Shown: positions 1 through 11,058 of the stretch, piece after piece
Numbering within the stretch: the first letter of the stretch is position 1
Layout: the number at the start of each line of letters is the position of its first letter
Source of the DNA: Austropuccinia psidii
Taxonomy: Eukaryota > Basidiomycota > Pucciniomycetes > Pucciniales > Sphaerophragmiaceae
NCBI GenBank assembly: GCA_023105745.1
Contig: JALGQZ010000002.1
Location: forward strand, 45,746,997 to 45,810,996
Direction of reading: 5' to 3'
DNA length: 64,000 nucleotides
The notes under the pieces: generated by a model
The model's input: the letters and a program-made list of their open reading frames with translations, nothing else
The model's database searches: none
Told to the model about the DNA's origin: nothing
Made by a program: the position numbers and the translations under genes

Positions 1-679
1 ACAGCAAAGTGGGCTTATGCTGGCACTCAGGCCTATTTCATAAGTTGGTATTAAAAACTGATTGAGACATCCAGTTTTGTAATTGTATTAAGAAAAGGGT
101 AAAAAACTATTGATAGACTGCCAGAAATACAATCAACAGATGATGGGGATATTCCTGAAGGGCTATCTTTTCAGATATTTGATCAAGATTGGCTCAAACG
201 TTGTATTAAGATGCAGACTATGGCCCTCAAAATACTTGAAATTCCAGTTATTAGCGCGAATGCCAATGCTCTGCAATAAGTTAGGAAAATAAATGTATGG
301 CACATTTACATAATAAGGCTTGGTTAATTGCTTGTGTGGGTGTAATACAATCTGATTATTATTTCTTAAATGCGCTACATCCGGGTAAATAAATTAGAAT
401 ATGAACAATATGAGCTTGTATGTAGTAATGTACAATGGGTTCCCTTATTGATATTTGTCTATTGCTCATTTTCATTCAGGAAATATTGAAGAAGTTCAAT
501 CCAGCTCATGGTGTTCATAATTGTGGACCTGTGCCGGGGTGAAAAAAGGTTATCAACTTTGTCAAACACAAATGACATAAAATTAGGAAGGCTCACACAG
601 ATAATGATCATTTCTTTTCTTGGACCTATTGGTGATGGGAATATGGGATTTCCATAAAAAATTATTTCAGAATAGTAAT
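1..679. other. No gene recognised
   Basis: I see no supported gene in this stretch. The short open frames have no recognisable motifs. The right edge abuts the decayed 3' end of the SNF2 pseudogene on the minus strand, so part of it may be that gene's former 3' region. Confidence 0.4.
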
Positions 680-2460
680 ACAATCAGGAACACAGATTAG
701 CTTGACAAGTACCTTCCGCATGTTGACCTCAACTGAATGAGGAGTGATATAGTGAATAATCTTCACAGGTTGTCATTTTCCAATACAATGGAGATGATCA
801 ACAGCCTGAGCCTCAAGGGCTGGGTTCCAATTTGGCTCCTAGAAAGATTAACGTCAGTTTTGGAAAATTTGGGTCAAATTCTGGGGGTCCCCTCACCATT
901 AAGTAGACAATATTAGCCCAAGTGATGTTGAGGCCAGTTCCAGCTGCAGCAATGGAGGCAATGAGTACCTCATATTCAGGATTATTGAAAAATTTCTCCA
1001 GGGCCTTCTCCTGACCTCTTTCTGTAATTGCTCCATCAATGTGTGCTGAAAGGATAGAGTGATGGGGAAGGACTATACCAATTCTACCAACACAATACTG
1101 TCAGATCAATCTAATTGGCAAAGGATTCATATTATAAATTACTCACAAATCAAGAAATTGGGTCCATTGGGAGTAAACAACCGATTTGAATGGACCACAG
1201 TCTGATTTTTTGTTCATCAGTAAGCTTTTGAAAAGGTATGCGATTTTACTACTCATCATGAATGTTTCCACATTGACAATAGTTTGGGTGATTGTTGAGG
1301 AGTTATCCTGAGTGGTCCTGCCCTTATGGTCTTCCAAATCCGGATCCTCCATTGTTTTAAGCATTATATGCTGGTTACAACATATTTGAAGCTTATTAAT
1401 ACTTCTGAAAAATTCCCCTGGTCCTTCTGTTTTTGATGATAGGAATTCTTTGTATAATGCAGAATATTCTTTCTGAATCATTGGGTTGAGTGGGAGCAGT
1501 TTGTGGTGATGGCTAATAATGGGGAGAGATTGGAGATGGGAGGTTTTTGTGTGGCGCAATGGCAAATGCAAAATCTCATTGCTACCTTTGGGAAGACTAC
1601 TCAGGATGAATGGTGACCATTATCTTGATCTGAGCTCTGGGGTTGGGTGATGAATGATATTATGCCCAAAAGGACATAAACGGTGTTGTGAATAGGTGTG
1701 CCTGTTAAACATATTTGACAGGATGATAGGAGGCCATTAATGGCACAGTGAGTAGTAGTGTATTGAGAGCAAATATAGCTATAAAGTGGGTGAAGGTTTA
1801 TTGGATATAAAATGTAATTTGAATCATTTAAAGATCAGACACTCACTGTGCTTCATCCAAAATTATACAATGCCAATTGATTTTAAAAATGAATGATGTA
1901 GAGGTATTTGTTTTTTTAAATTCTTGGGTGAGATTATTGTAAGAAGTGACGATGATATCACATTTCAAGATGTTGGCCTCAGATAATGAGTGACGAGTGG
2001 GACCATGGTAGATTTTGGCTTGCAGCGCTCCAGCCTGAGCATGCTTGGATATTTCAGATTTACAGTTGGTAATTCAGCATGGTGGGGGTGGAGCATTGGG
2101 GGTTTGTAATTAGCTGCTCCTTGGAGGTACCAATTAATGAAATAGCCTGAATGGTTTTATCTAATCCCATATCATCCGCGAGCAGTCCTCCAAGAGGGGT
2201 ATTGGTCAAAAGAGATTCAAATGAGCTGACGACCTTGTTTGTAATTATGTGCCTGGCATTAAAAGTGGATCCAGGGGGTGAGGTGGCCCAGAGGTTACGG
2301 GCTGATTGTCCATTCGGGCTTTCTCAATCCTAAAGAAAAGCTAGTCCAGTCTTTTTATGATGGAGGAGGCAGGTTTGAATAATGGAATGGGGTGGGGTCA
2401 TCATGGGGAGGTCTGATCCACTGGGTAATTGTATCAGTTTTTGCTTGGAAGTCAATGAAA
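680..2460 (-). pseudogene. SNF2-family helicase (Rad5/HLTF/Rad16-like) pseudogene
   Basis: SNF2 ATPases are DNA translocases acting in chromatin remodelling and repair. On the minus strand the motifs follow in family order. Motif I reads GGLLADDMGLDKT (about 2154-2194); the usual GLGKT has become GLDKT. Motif II is LDEAQ (1846-1860), immediately followed by a GTGAGT donor. Motif III is LTGTPIHNTV (about 1675-1712). The C-terminal lobe has SSKIAYLF and KSVVYSQWTQFLDL (1149-1190), then IAAAGTGLNITWANIVYLM. A GT-AG intron of about 65 nt precedes EPNWNPALEAQAVDHLHCIGK. An in-frame stop directly follows that motif VI region, and further stops and frame changes occur between motifs and upstream of motif I. 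I infer a dead copy of a dispersed helicase family. Exact ends are uncertain. Confidence 0.85.
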
Positions 2461-2590
2461 AGAGAGCTGGATATGAGGGTGGAATGGAGTTTGAAGCGGG
2501 AAATGTGGGAGTAAAACGTTGACAGTGACTATGAGTATTACAGTCGTGTTCTTTAGGAATTTTAAGCTTGAAGTCTTGTTTTCAAAAACT

Positions 2591-2962
2591 TTAAATTATG
2601 AATAGAATGTTCAGATACCATGTGAAGAACATCAATGCTATATTGGGTTTCTGAGATGAGCAAGGATCATTTGGATTAGTCATAAATACTCCCTCAACAA
2701 ACAATGTTTGAGTAGAATTGGATTGGCAATTTTCAATCCATGCTCCACCAGGACCACAGTGCATGAAGGTTTGTGGTGCCCCAAGGAATGGTATCAACGT
2801 CTTGGAAAGGGTTCCAGGGAGAGAGCCAATAGTATTCTGGTGATTGGGGAGATATATAAATATGTTGTGTTGATTGTGCCATAGGATAATCAAAGAAGCT
2901 AATTGGGAATTATCAGGATTTAAGGTTATATCACAATTTATTTGAGTATGAATATTAATCAT
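2591..2962 (-). pseudogene. Possible N-terminal part of the SNF2 pseudogene
   Basis: An open minus-strand frame of about 123 codons lies just upstream of the helicase core and in the same orientation. It contains no ATPase motif. Position alone suggests it is the N-terminal region of the same protein; I recognise no HIRAN or RING signature. It could equally be a chance frame. Confidence 0.25.
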
Positions 2963-5113
2963 CCCAATGCAAAGTGGTTGTGAAGGGGTTTACATGATGG
3001 CTATTATGAATTATTTGGGGACAGTGGGAAATTATATGATCAGGAAGGGATAGATAAATGGAATGAAGACCAATAAGCGCAGGTGGGGAACTTATATGAG
3101 AGACAGCAATGGACTCAAAGGGGCATGGCCTGTGGTTACATGCATGGTCATTAGGAAGAAGGTGCTCTTGGACTTATAATTTTAATATCCAATTTGGGGC
3201 ATATATCAAGTAAAGGTGGCAAGAATGTGGGACAACCAATATAATTGCTGGATCTGCTGTGTATTACCCAAGGTTTGGTGGTCCAAGGTTCACATCAACA
3301 TATCCAATATTGGGTGGGTTGTAGAAGCTTCTTGTACGGTGAGATATTAGAGGCATGCAGACATGTTTGCTGTTGTGACAGCAAACAGTAAGTGAATCTT
3401 ACCCAGGTTAACTGTCTTACAGTGACCTACTGGGAAATGGTGGCAGTGGAAAGGAACATTTCACTGTGGACAGGTGAGGTATGTTTGGTGGCGTGCCGCC
3501 AAACATGAGTTTGGCTTTGCACAGAAATTCTAGCAGACTGACGCCTACTGGGATTCCAGGGGGGAATGTGTGGCTTGATCAAAGGGGGCACCCACCATGA
3601 GCCATGATCCACTCACGCATTCACCCCTATTGCATTTGAGGCTGTTACTAATCCACCCAGATTGGCATCAGGGTTTTTCCCTCATGCGTGTGAGAATCTA
3701 CAAAGAAAATAGGCCACCTGCCCAAGGTATTTTTTGGCTGGAAGACAGGCGCCAATAGTTCTTCAGGGCGTGTCAGAATTTCTGGTGTATTACCCACAGT
3801 GGCAGATCCCCCGCAATTATAACCAGCCTCAGGGATCATAAGCAGGGGTTATGCAAAAGGGTATGAGGCTTGAGAAAATCCACACTGATTGGCCTCGGGT
3901 TTCCGCCTGCAAGCGGGTGAATGTCTGCAGCTAAGTGGGCCACCCGCACATGCAAATAGCTGGCGGTAAAAAGGTGCGCCAAGCATGTGAAAATTGCCTT
4001 TGTATGATCCTTGGGGGGTTGCATATGAAAGCCTGTGGCAGCCCAACAATGTGTGTGCACAAAAAACAAGTTGGGACAGTCATAGTTTGCCCCAACCTTG
4101 GCACTGGAGTGAATCCACCTTTTACGTATGACCCAAATCATTAGTCATCCCAATATGCACCCCTTACATTAACTGGAAATACACCAGCATCTGTGCGGTA
4201 GTTAGGCGCAGCTCTCCAACAAGGTGCATCAAAGGGATGCATTTGAGAAATTTGACTTGATGGCTTGGCATGATTTCCTCATACATTCTTGTACAGCTTT
4301 TGATCTTCCCCGCAACATACATGTACAAAGGTGTACATACTACAATGTTGGCTGTACAGATTAGGATGGCGTAATACTACTTCAGCCTGCATGCATATAG
4401 CTGATGGGTATCCACCTTCCAATTTTTTGCCTACATGTAGCTGATGTGCCCAATGCTCAGCATTGTGATTCACCCAATTTGCACACACAAGCTGAGCATG
4501 TCATGGTCAAAATCTCAGTGTGGAAGGTTTTGGTAAAGCCATGGTCGGGAGACTTTTTGCATTATTTCTTTGGAAGGCCCACTTCTTAGCACTTTACTGG
4601 AGCATGTGATACACTGTGCCTGGCTGAAATGTCATCCAATGCTGTGCCAAATGCTCAGATTGCGTGCTTACAAAAATGACCTAGAAATTGCTCAGAATGG
4701 TATATTTGATATTGTTATATCAATAGCTCAACAACTGTGCAATTCAAATTTTCAGCCACTAAGAATTTCAATTATGTCCCCAAAGCAGACCTGAGCAATG
4801 TGTCAACCCAAGCGCATGCTGTATTAACTTGTCATACAGCCGCACAACCCTTTGTTCAAACACTGTCCCCTGGCCATAAGGCTGGTATGATTGCCATGGT
4901 CACCTGTGACCAAACGCCCCACGTCCTAATGTGCATGGGGCATTTGTGGATTGCACCCACCATGCACATTCAACAATGCCCTCACAAAAGCCCTCCCAGG
5001 CAATTGGGCTATTTAAGGAAACAAAGGGGATTTGACTCAGTATGAAAATCCAATAAATTTCAATACTCAGCCAGAACCCCTTTATTCCTCTGCCTCACAT
5101 GGGCATTTCCCTT
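2963..5113. other. Non-coding stretch, CpG-retaining
   Basis: No gene is supported here. Base composition differs from the retrotransposons further right: higher GC and many CpG dinucleotides. An imperfect inverted repeat lies at about 3481-3506 (ATGTTTGGTGG / CCGCCAAACAT arms around a short loop). Short open frames on both strands overlap each other and carry no family motif. Confidence 0.4.
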
Positions 5114-5141
5114 CTCAGTCACAGAATTGGCTGTGACTGAG
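5114..5141 (+). promoter_or_regulatory. Perfect 11-bp inverted repeat upstream of a TATA box
   Basis: CTCAGTCACAG and its exact reverse complement CTGTGACTGAG flank the 6-nt spacer AATTGG. It lies about 80 bp upstream of TATAAAAG at 5222 and 490 bp upstream of the ATG at 5629. A dimer-binding operator or a hairpin are both possible; the role is inferred from position only. Confidence 0.5.
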
Positions 5142-5221
5142 CTTCAATTTTCCCAACACACCTTGAAGCTGAGACTTTGGCGGGTGCTATGACTGCTGCA
5201 ATTGGCTCGGATTCACCATTG

Positions 5222-5229
5222 TATAAAAG
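5222..5229 (+). promoter_or_regulatory. TATA box of the Zn2Cys6-like gene
   Basis: TATAAAAG is followed by about 110 bp of pyrimidine-rich DNA (CTTCTC and TTTTCC runs), a layout common in fungal core promoters. The first coding ATG of the downstream gene is about 400 bp further on, implying a long 5' leader or an unannotated leader intron. Confidence 0.5.
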
Positions 5230-5628
5230 ACCATCATTGCCCAACATGCCCTCCACTTTTTCCCAGCTCACCTTCTCTTCTCATTATTGTGCGTATTCCC
5301 CTTTGTCTTCCTGCCTTTCCACTCTTTTCTATTTCACTCCACTAACCCCACTCTCCTTCTCTTTTGCTGTTTGTTTTTCCCGCTTATACATCCAGAACCC
5401 TCCTTCTATCCACCTTGTGCATCTCCTTCATTTAAAACTTTCTTTGATATTAGGTTCCAATATTAATACTAAATTTTCATTATGACTTTCACTCAGACTT
5501 TTAAAACCTCACTTCTAGAGTGTTTCTTCTTCAATTTCATTTTGAATTTATAAATCATTGTATGTCTTCCTTTTTGCTTCACATCTTAATTTCTATTCAG
5601 TTACTAACCCCATTTTTCTTGCTTTTAG

Positions 5629-6871
5629 ATGTCATGTACTTTGTGCAGTAAGCGGGGTATCTACTGCATTCGCTCCTTGACAACAACCAATCCTTGTGAT
5701 GCTTGCCAACAAGCACAAAAGAAATGCTCGTTCGTTTTCCGACCCTTCCGACCACACCGCCAGAGGAGTTCCCGCCCAAGACACCCTTGCAAGGACTCCT
5801 TTGTGGTCAACAATGATGAAAGCATTCCCAAGCGGGAATGGATGCTGGGACCCCAAACCAGCAGACGGGAAGGCTTCTGGACAATTAGCCCAATGCCCTC
5901 AAGTATTGATTTGTCCACCTCCCCTCTCAGGACACCATTCAATGGTCACTTTACTCCTTGACCGGAGCAAATTGATTATCCAGCCAATGAAGGATGGAAA
6001 TGGCAAGAGGACATTCAAGCTTGGGCCAATTGTCAGCCATAGGATTCAAAGGCTAAAGTAAGCTTTCTTTTTCCTCCTTAATTCATTTCTCCTCACGCAA
6101 TCATACTGACTTTTTTCCATTACACATAGAACAAAACCCAGCAAATCCCCCACTACAAGACTCACCCGTTCCTTGTATGCCTTGCAAGCAAACTCCGCGG
6201 CAACCCACTCCTGGCCCAAGTGGCACCCAATGGTTGGAGGACTTATTCCGTGGTAAGCAGCCACCTTTCCCTTTTCTCATTTTAACTTTTGCATAAAGTG
6301 AACTGACTTTGCCTCCTTTTGTAGACTCCTCCCAACACAATGAGCCACCTATTCCAGGCCCAAGTCAACCCTCTTAACCACATGAGGACGCTTTGACTCA
6401 TGGGCCTGAATCTGATGTGGCTCCAACGCAATCCATGGAGGAAACTTTTGGTTAGTACTTTTCTTTTTTTTATTTTTTTCCTGTTCCCAACTTTCCCACA
6501 CCCCTCCTTCAACCATCTCCAGCTCCTCCGGCTACCCCCGCCTCGGTAATGATCATTGACAATATGCCTGTTGGCCCCCCCCTCCACTCCCAGCACCAAG
6601 CTCCCCTCATTCCCATGAGGAGGCTTGCCAGGAATTTACTGACTTACTACCAACCTTAATAATTCCCTGAGCCATCATCCACAAATCCATCAACCAAGTA
6701 TTGTTGGAGCATTGCCAATTGCTCCACATGATTCCCTTTGTGGATGCGGCTCATTGAAATGAGATGCAACAGGAACTTTGGGAGGAACTAAACACCCTCC
6801 TTGGCCAGGCACTGGAGGCTTATCCAAAGGAGGACGACACTGGGATAGTCTCAAGATTTCTTGAAAAATGA
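5629..6871 (+). pseudogene. Four-exon repetitive-family gene with Zn2Cys6-like N-terminus, decayed
   Basis: Exons 5629-6057, 6130-6252, 6325-6450 and 6523-6871 are separated by three GT-AG introns of exactly 72 nt each. The N-terminus begins MSCTLC and has cysteines at residues 3, 6, 13, 23, 26 and 33. That is C-x2-C-x6-C-x9-C-x2-C-x6-C, the spacing of fungal Zn(II)2Cys6 binuclear clusters. The rest is proline/serine-rich and low-complexity. Nonsense codons follow NGHFTP in exon 1 and occur again in exons 1, 3 and 4. The frame ends SRFLEK-TGA at 6869-6871. From memory, near-identical proteins are abundant in Austropuccinia psidii as hypothetical proteins. The DNA-binding role is inferred from cysteine spacing only; the basic residues expected between cysteines are sparse. 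Confidence 0.75.
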
Positions 6872-7280
6872 AAAATAAAAAAAAAGCGTTTCCTTTTCAC
6901 TTATTTCCTTTTGTAATACAATCTTTTAAATAGGTTAGTTGTAATAAATACACAATTTTTTCCATTTTGGTTATATTATTTTTTCCCATGAGCTTTCCTT
7001 TTTCTCCAATGGTGCAAATAAATTTTGTAAGTGCCCCACCAAATTTTCCAGTTAGTATTTCTTTGTTTGAACCTCTTTTGCAGAAAATTTGCAAATAGTC
7101 AGTCACCATTACCACCTCCTATATTTTCCAATTCCATGGTTCTAAAGCATATCAGATCTTAATTGTAAAAATGTGGGGGTTCCCCGCATGTGAGCAATCC
7201 ACAGCAGCTTCATGTGTCATGGCCTTTCCTACCATCACATGCTATTGATCTTAGTAGCATATTGAATTTTTCAATTGTCG
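6872..7280. other. 3' flank of the Zn2Cys6-like pseudogene
   Basis: AT-rich DNA with an A-run straight after the stop codon (AAAAATAAAAAAAAAGCG), which may belong to the old 3' UTR or poly(A)-signal region. No coding potential or mobile-element end is recognised. Confidence 0.35.
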
Positions 7281-7708
7281 GGAGGCTGCCCCGGTGTAAG
7301 GAATTGTCTGAATTGTTGGGAACCTGTACAGGCGTAAGGATTTGTGTTTTAAGTGTTGAAATCCTCAACTGGCATAAGAAATTTTGTTAATTTTTGGGAA
7401 CCTTCACAAGCATGAGGATTTGCATGTGAAGAATCAAAAGCCTGCACCTGGGTAAGGAATTGTTTGAATTGTTGGGAACCTGTACAAGCATAAAGATTTG
7501 CATGTGAAGCATCAGGAGCCTGCACTGGCATAAGGAATTGTTGGAACTGTTGGGAGCCTGCCCCAGAAGAAGGAGTGGCTTGAATTTTTGGGAACCTGTA
7601 CAAGTGTAAGGATTTGCGTGTACAGAGTCAGGATCCTGGACAGGTGTAAGGATTTCCGTGTGAAGTTCCGGGATCCTGGAAGAGCGCAAGGATGTGTGTT
7701 TGAAGAAG
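7281..7708 (+). repeat. 39-bp minisatellite, eleven units
   Basis: Eleven head-to-tail units start at 7281, 7320, 7359, 7398, 7437, 7476, 7515, 7554 (38 bp), 7592, 7631 and 7670. One unit type reads GAACCTGTACAAGCATAAGG then ATTTGCATGTGAAG; the other ends GGAATTGTTTGAATTGTTGG. Over much of the array they alternate, giving a 78-bp higher-order unit. Because 39 is divisible by 3, the array stays open in several frames, so the open frames seen here are probably a by-product. Flanks show no target duplication. Confidence 0.85.
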
Positions 7709-7877
7709 AGCAAGCAAACAGGACTCAAGTATGGTGGCATCCCACTGTACATGAGCCATTTCACCCCTTTTTCATGTGAGCCACCATATAACCCCAATTC
7801 CAACCCATCACAACCCAGTGTATCCTGTACTGTGCATTACCACACCCTTATTCTCCAATCACATCCACATCCCCTCA

Positions 7878-8714
7878 TTATTCAAATTGGGATGAGATTG
7901 TCTTACTATCCCTGATCTGATAGCTGGCTCCCTTGCCAGTCTCATAATAGCCATGGCTTTTCTGCCACATTGTTTTTGCTAACCTCCTTGAGCATTGCAC
8001 AGACATACCCACTAGTGTCATGCTTTCGTTGTCCTGTGCTGGATCAGTATAATGCACAAATGTACTACTTGCCCACACTACCTGAATAAGCTCATGACAT
8101 TTGGATAGATCAATCCAAAAATGCTCATTTGGGAAAATCAAGCTTCCCCCTGTACACCTCTTTGTCGCATCTCTTTGAATTTTGCCGCTCCACTTATCAG
8201 CTTGAAACCACCATCCCAAAGCATACAACAATGCATCCTTATCAACATGAGGTGAGTTTTTCAATATGTTCATGGTTAAAGTCAGTGCAGAAGCAAACTC
8301 AAATGCCCCCTGATTTTCAGAAATCTTGGCTTCATAGTTGACTTAATCAAAGGATCTAACCCCCAATGACTTGTAGCAAGTTTGAATCTTTTGAAATAAT
8401 TTATCCCCAAAATATTGTAAGTATTGAACTAGAATGCAACCCACCAAACTAATAATTTCACCTTGGTTCTGCCATTTATCTTTTGTGTTTTCAATTTTCC
8501 CAATACTTCCATAAAGACCAAATTGTTTGTTCTTTGTGCTGCATTTGTGCCACCCAATTGCGAACATGAATCCCTCCAGTAATTCCCCATTTGTTGCAAT
8601 TGGTTTGGTGAATTTTCTTTTGAAAAATAATAATTTTGATAATTCATCCCATTGATTAACCTTGACTTCACTCATTGTTGTGAATGGTCTGAATTCAACA
8701 ACAGCAATTAGCAA
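7878..8714 (-). pseudogene. Tet-like 2OG-Fe(II) oxygenase pseudogene
   Basis: One minus-strand frame of about 279 codons contains a single in-frame TAA (8343-8345) and a TGA just upstream of 8714. The part before the TAA includes FAIGW and NKQFGLYGSIGKIE. The part after has SPHVDKDALLYALGWWFQ, with the HxD Fe(II)-ligand pair at 8236-8250, then a candidate distal histidine in FVHYTDPAQ and a late arginine pair (CSRRLAKTMW). This matches, from memory, the Tet/JBP-like oxygenase domain expanded in basidiomycetes alongside transposons, whose characterised relatives oxidise 5-methylcytosine. The N-terminus may continue to about 8860 in a shifted frame. I regard it as an inactive copy of a multigene family. 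Confidence 0.75.
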
Positions 8715-9832
8715 TCAGGTTGAAGAGAAAATTTCCATGCAGCCAAGGTGAATGCATTTGATCTGATTGGACATCCACAACCCTTGGAATTTCACTTGGG
8801 GTCATATTGGCTGATACTGTCATTGATATTTGAGCTGTTGGTTGAGTGGAGGAAAAAAACTTTTTCTTTCAGGTGGTTTTGGCCTCATTTGTCTTTTGGG
8901 ATGTCCCACTATTCCCAGGTGGTTTAGGGATCACTTTGTCTTGAAGCAGACAAGATATCAGAGACTGCTTCCTCCTATTTCAATCTCAGGCCTTTTGAAA
9001 CCTGAAAGGTGCCCAATAAGCCTTGTTTGGAACACATCCTTGACTTCCCTGTTGGAGCCCACATGGCATTGGCTTGATCTAAACCAATCAAAGCCAAAGT
9101 TTTTCCATGGGGCCCAACAAGGGTGCCACACAAATGCCAACCCATATGTATATCTATATATATACGCTGAGAATAAGTGAGCAGCTCACACTTTCCTTCC
9201 TCACCCCAACCCTTTGCCACAAGTTCCCTTTTATTCTCGTGGCCTTTTTTCATGAATTGAATGTTTGCACAGGAAAATGAAATGAAACCAAAGGATTAGT
9301 GACCATTGTGTGAATTATTAATTTCACCTAAATTTGATTTCAGTCAATGAATGTTTTTTAATTGCGGCTAAAAATGAAAGATTACATCTGACTTTTTTGA
9401 ATTGGCAATCTCAAGTACCTGAACCTGAAACATGCGGTGGATACTGCATTATTCAATTTGATATATTGATATTCCCATTCAATGATGTTCAAATCCAACC
9501 ATGTGGACTATTGCAAGAACACGCAAATGCAATATGCACTCCACTATGGATCCCTAATCATCTTAGTCCTCTATAGAATAACCAGTGCCATTTGGCTTTA
9601 TCACTTCTCAAAATTCCCCTGCATGTGCTAATTGCAGGCACAAATTCCTTACACAGTTTCCGTCTTGTTGGAGTATTTTCAATGGTGTATGGAGGCATGC
9701 CTCTATACAAAGGTAGTTGTTTTTGGCATTCATACTGAGGCATCTGGGAAGTAGTAGGATAGCTAGTCACAATTTTTAAATTCATCCATCACTTTTTAAA
9801 ATTAAATTACAATCTATCTGTACAAAGCTAAT
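8715..9832. other. Unassigned stretch between two minus-strand pseudogenes
   Basis: No gene is firmly supported. The plus strand of 9334-9785 holds an interrupted frame that reads coherently past one stop (for example IPLHVLIAGTNSLHSF), and it could be a fragment of an unknown gene. A TATA-like run lies at about 9150-9165 on the plus strand. I do not recognise a family. Confidence 0.3.
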
Positions 9833-11058
9833 CTAAAATGATTCAATCCTGGTTGTAAGCTTAGCTGACCTGGGTACAGTCAATGTGACCTCATCACTTA
9901 AACCAAGACTGCACTTCTCCACCCAGACATCACCAAAGTCTAATACCAAGCATTGTACAAATTCAAATCTAAGAGGTACAGTGGGAATCAAAGACTCTGA
10001 TGAGAAGAAACTCTTATTCAGTAAATTACATATATACTTATTAGTACATAGCCAAACCGGCTCTACTAGATTTTTACCCTCTGAACGTCTTTTGGAAATT
10101 TCAATGAGTGATAAAGCCCCTTTCACCAAGCTTGTTCTCCAGTCATCTGAGCATACCATCAAACCACAAACCCCCACCGCACATAATGCCGCTAATATAC
10201 CATAGCAAATTTGATTTATTCCGAGATTCTTGTGACACATCAAAAGATCTTTGATGGCCTCATCTTCTTTGAGCTTGTTAGTTTGCCTTTCATGCCATAG
10301 ACCTTTATCTTTGTATGTGCATGTACCATGTTGTACGCAATTGTCAAATGCATAACTGTATCCATTAGATCCTCAAGGTTCTTGTGCCGCTTTGTCAACA
10401 TCTCATTTTCAGCCCTACCACCTTCAATGCTAAGTTGTGTAGCATGTTGCTTCAATTTACTCAAGAAGGAGGCAAGGTATTCAACTTCTCCCCATTCAAG
10501 TCCAAGAGGATTGGTTCAATTTGATGTTGGTGCCACATATGGTTTGGGTGCAATCACATAGTATGAGATTAAACTAATGGATTGAAACCCAACATTTTCC
10601 CAGAAATGTTTTATTGGATTGGTGGGGTAAAGAAGGCTCTGAACCATTTTGAAGAAGGAGTGTTCAGATTTTGGAAGATTATCTGGAGGTTTTTCTGATT
10701 CCTGCATCAGTTTGAGATTCCAAATGTTATTATTGAATAACGCTTCTGTTTCTGTTGGCTTAAAAATCTAACCCTATATATTGCAATTTATATCACGAGT
10801 CAACAGCCAATAACCATGTATAATGCACAAAGATAAAACTCACCTTCAATCTCAAGCTCCTCAGGTCAGGCCAACATTTTGAGCTCTTGGTTACTGATCA
10901 CCTTAATACCAACAGGCAGGAATGTATGAACATCATTTGTGGGTAAATTGTCCCATCAATTTTTGTAAATACTATTGATATTATCAAGCCCCCTTTTCCA
11001 TGATTCTTGGGTAATATTGAAATGATAAGTCAAAAGGTCTCCCAATTCTTCAATGCGG
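9833..11058 (-). pseudogene. Uncharacterised multi-exon gene, 3' segment (split by elements A and B)
   Basis: Two exons are visible on the minus strand: 11058-10844 and 10751-9833, joined by a 92-nt intron (donor GTGAGT, acceptor AACAG) that preserves the frame. The upstream exon includes IEELGDLLTYHFNITQESW. The downstream exon includes SLLYPTNPIKHFWENVGFQS, a charged helical stretch, a hydrophobic possible membrane segment (CYGILAALCAVGVCGLMVC), and ends TTRIESF. Damage: TGA or TAA stops in LYKN-stop-WDN, MLA-stop-PEE and PTSN-stop-TNP, plus one frameshift near 10276. The exon is cut at 11058 by element A and resumes at 32174. I do not recognise the family. Confidence 0.6.

Noticed and set aside
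3427..4794. Cluster of short overlapping open frames on both strands
   Set aside because: No family motifs, no consistent frame, and mutually overlapping; most likely chance frames in higher-GC DNA.
7349..7803. Two minus-strand frames with repeated GSQQFQQFLMPVQ-like peptide
   Set aside because: They arise because the 39-bp minisatellite unit is a multiple of three; no start or flanking coding sequence supports a gene.
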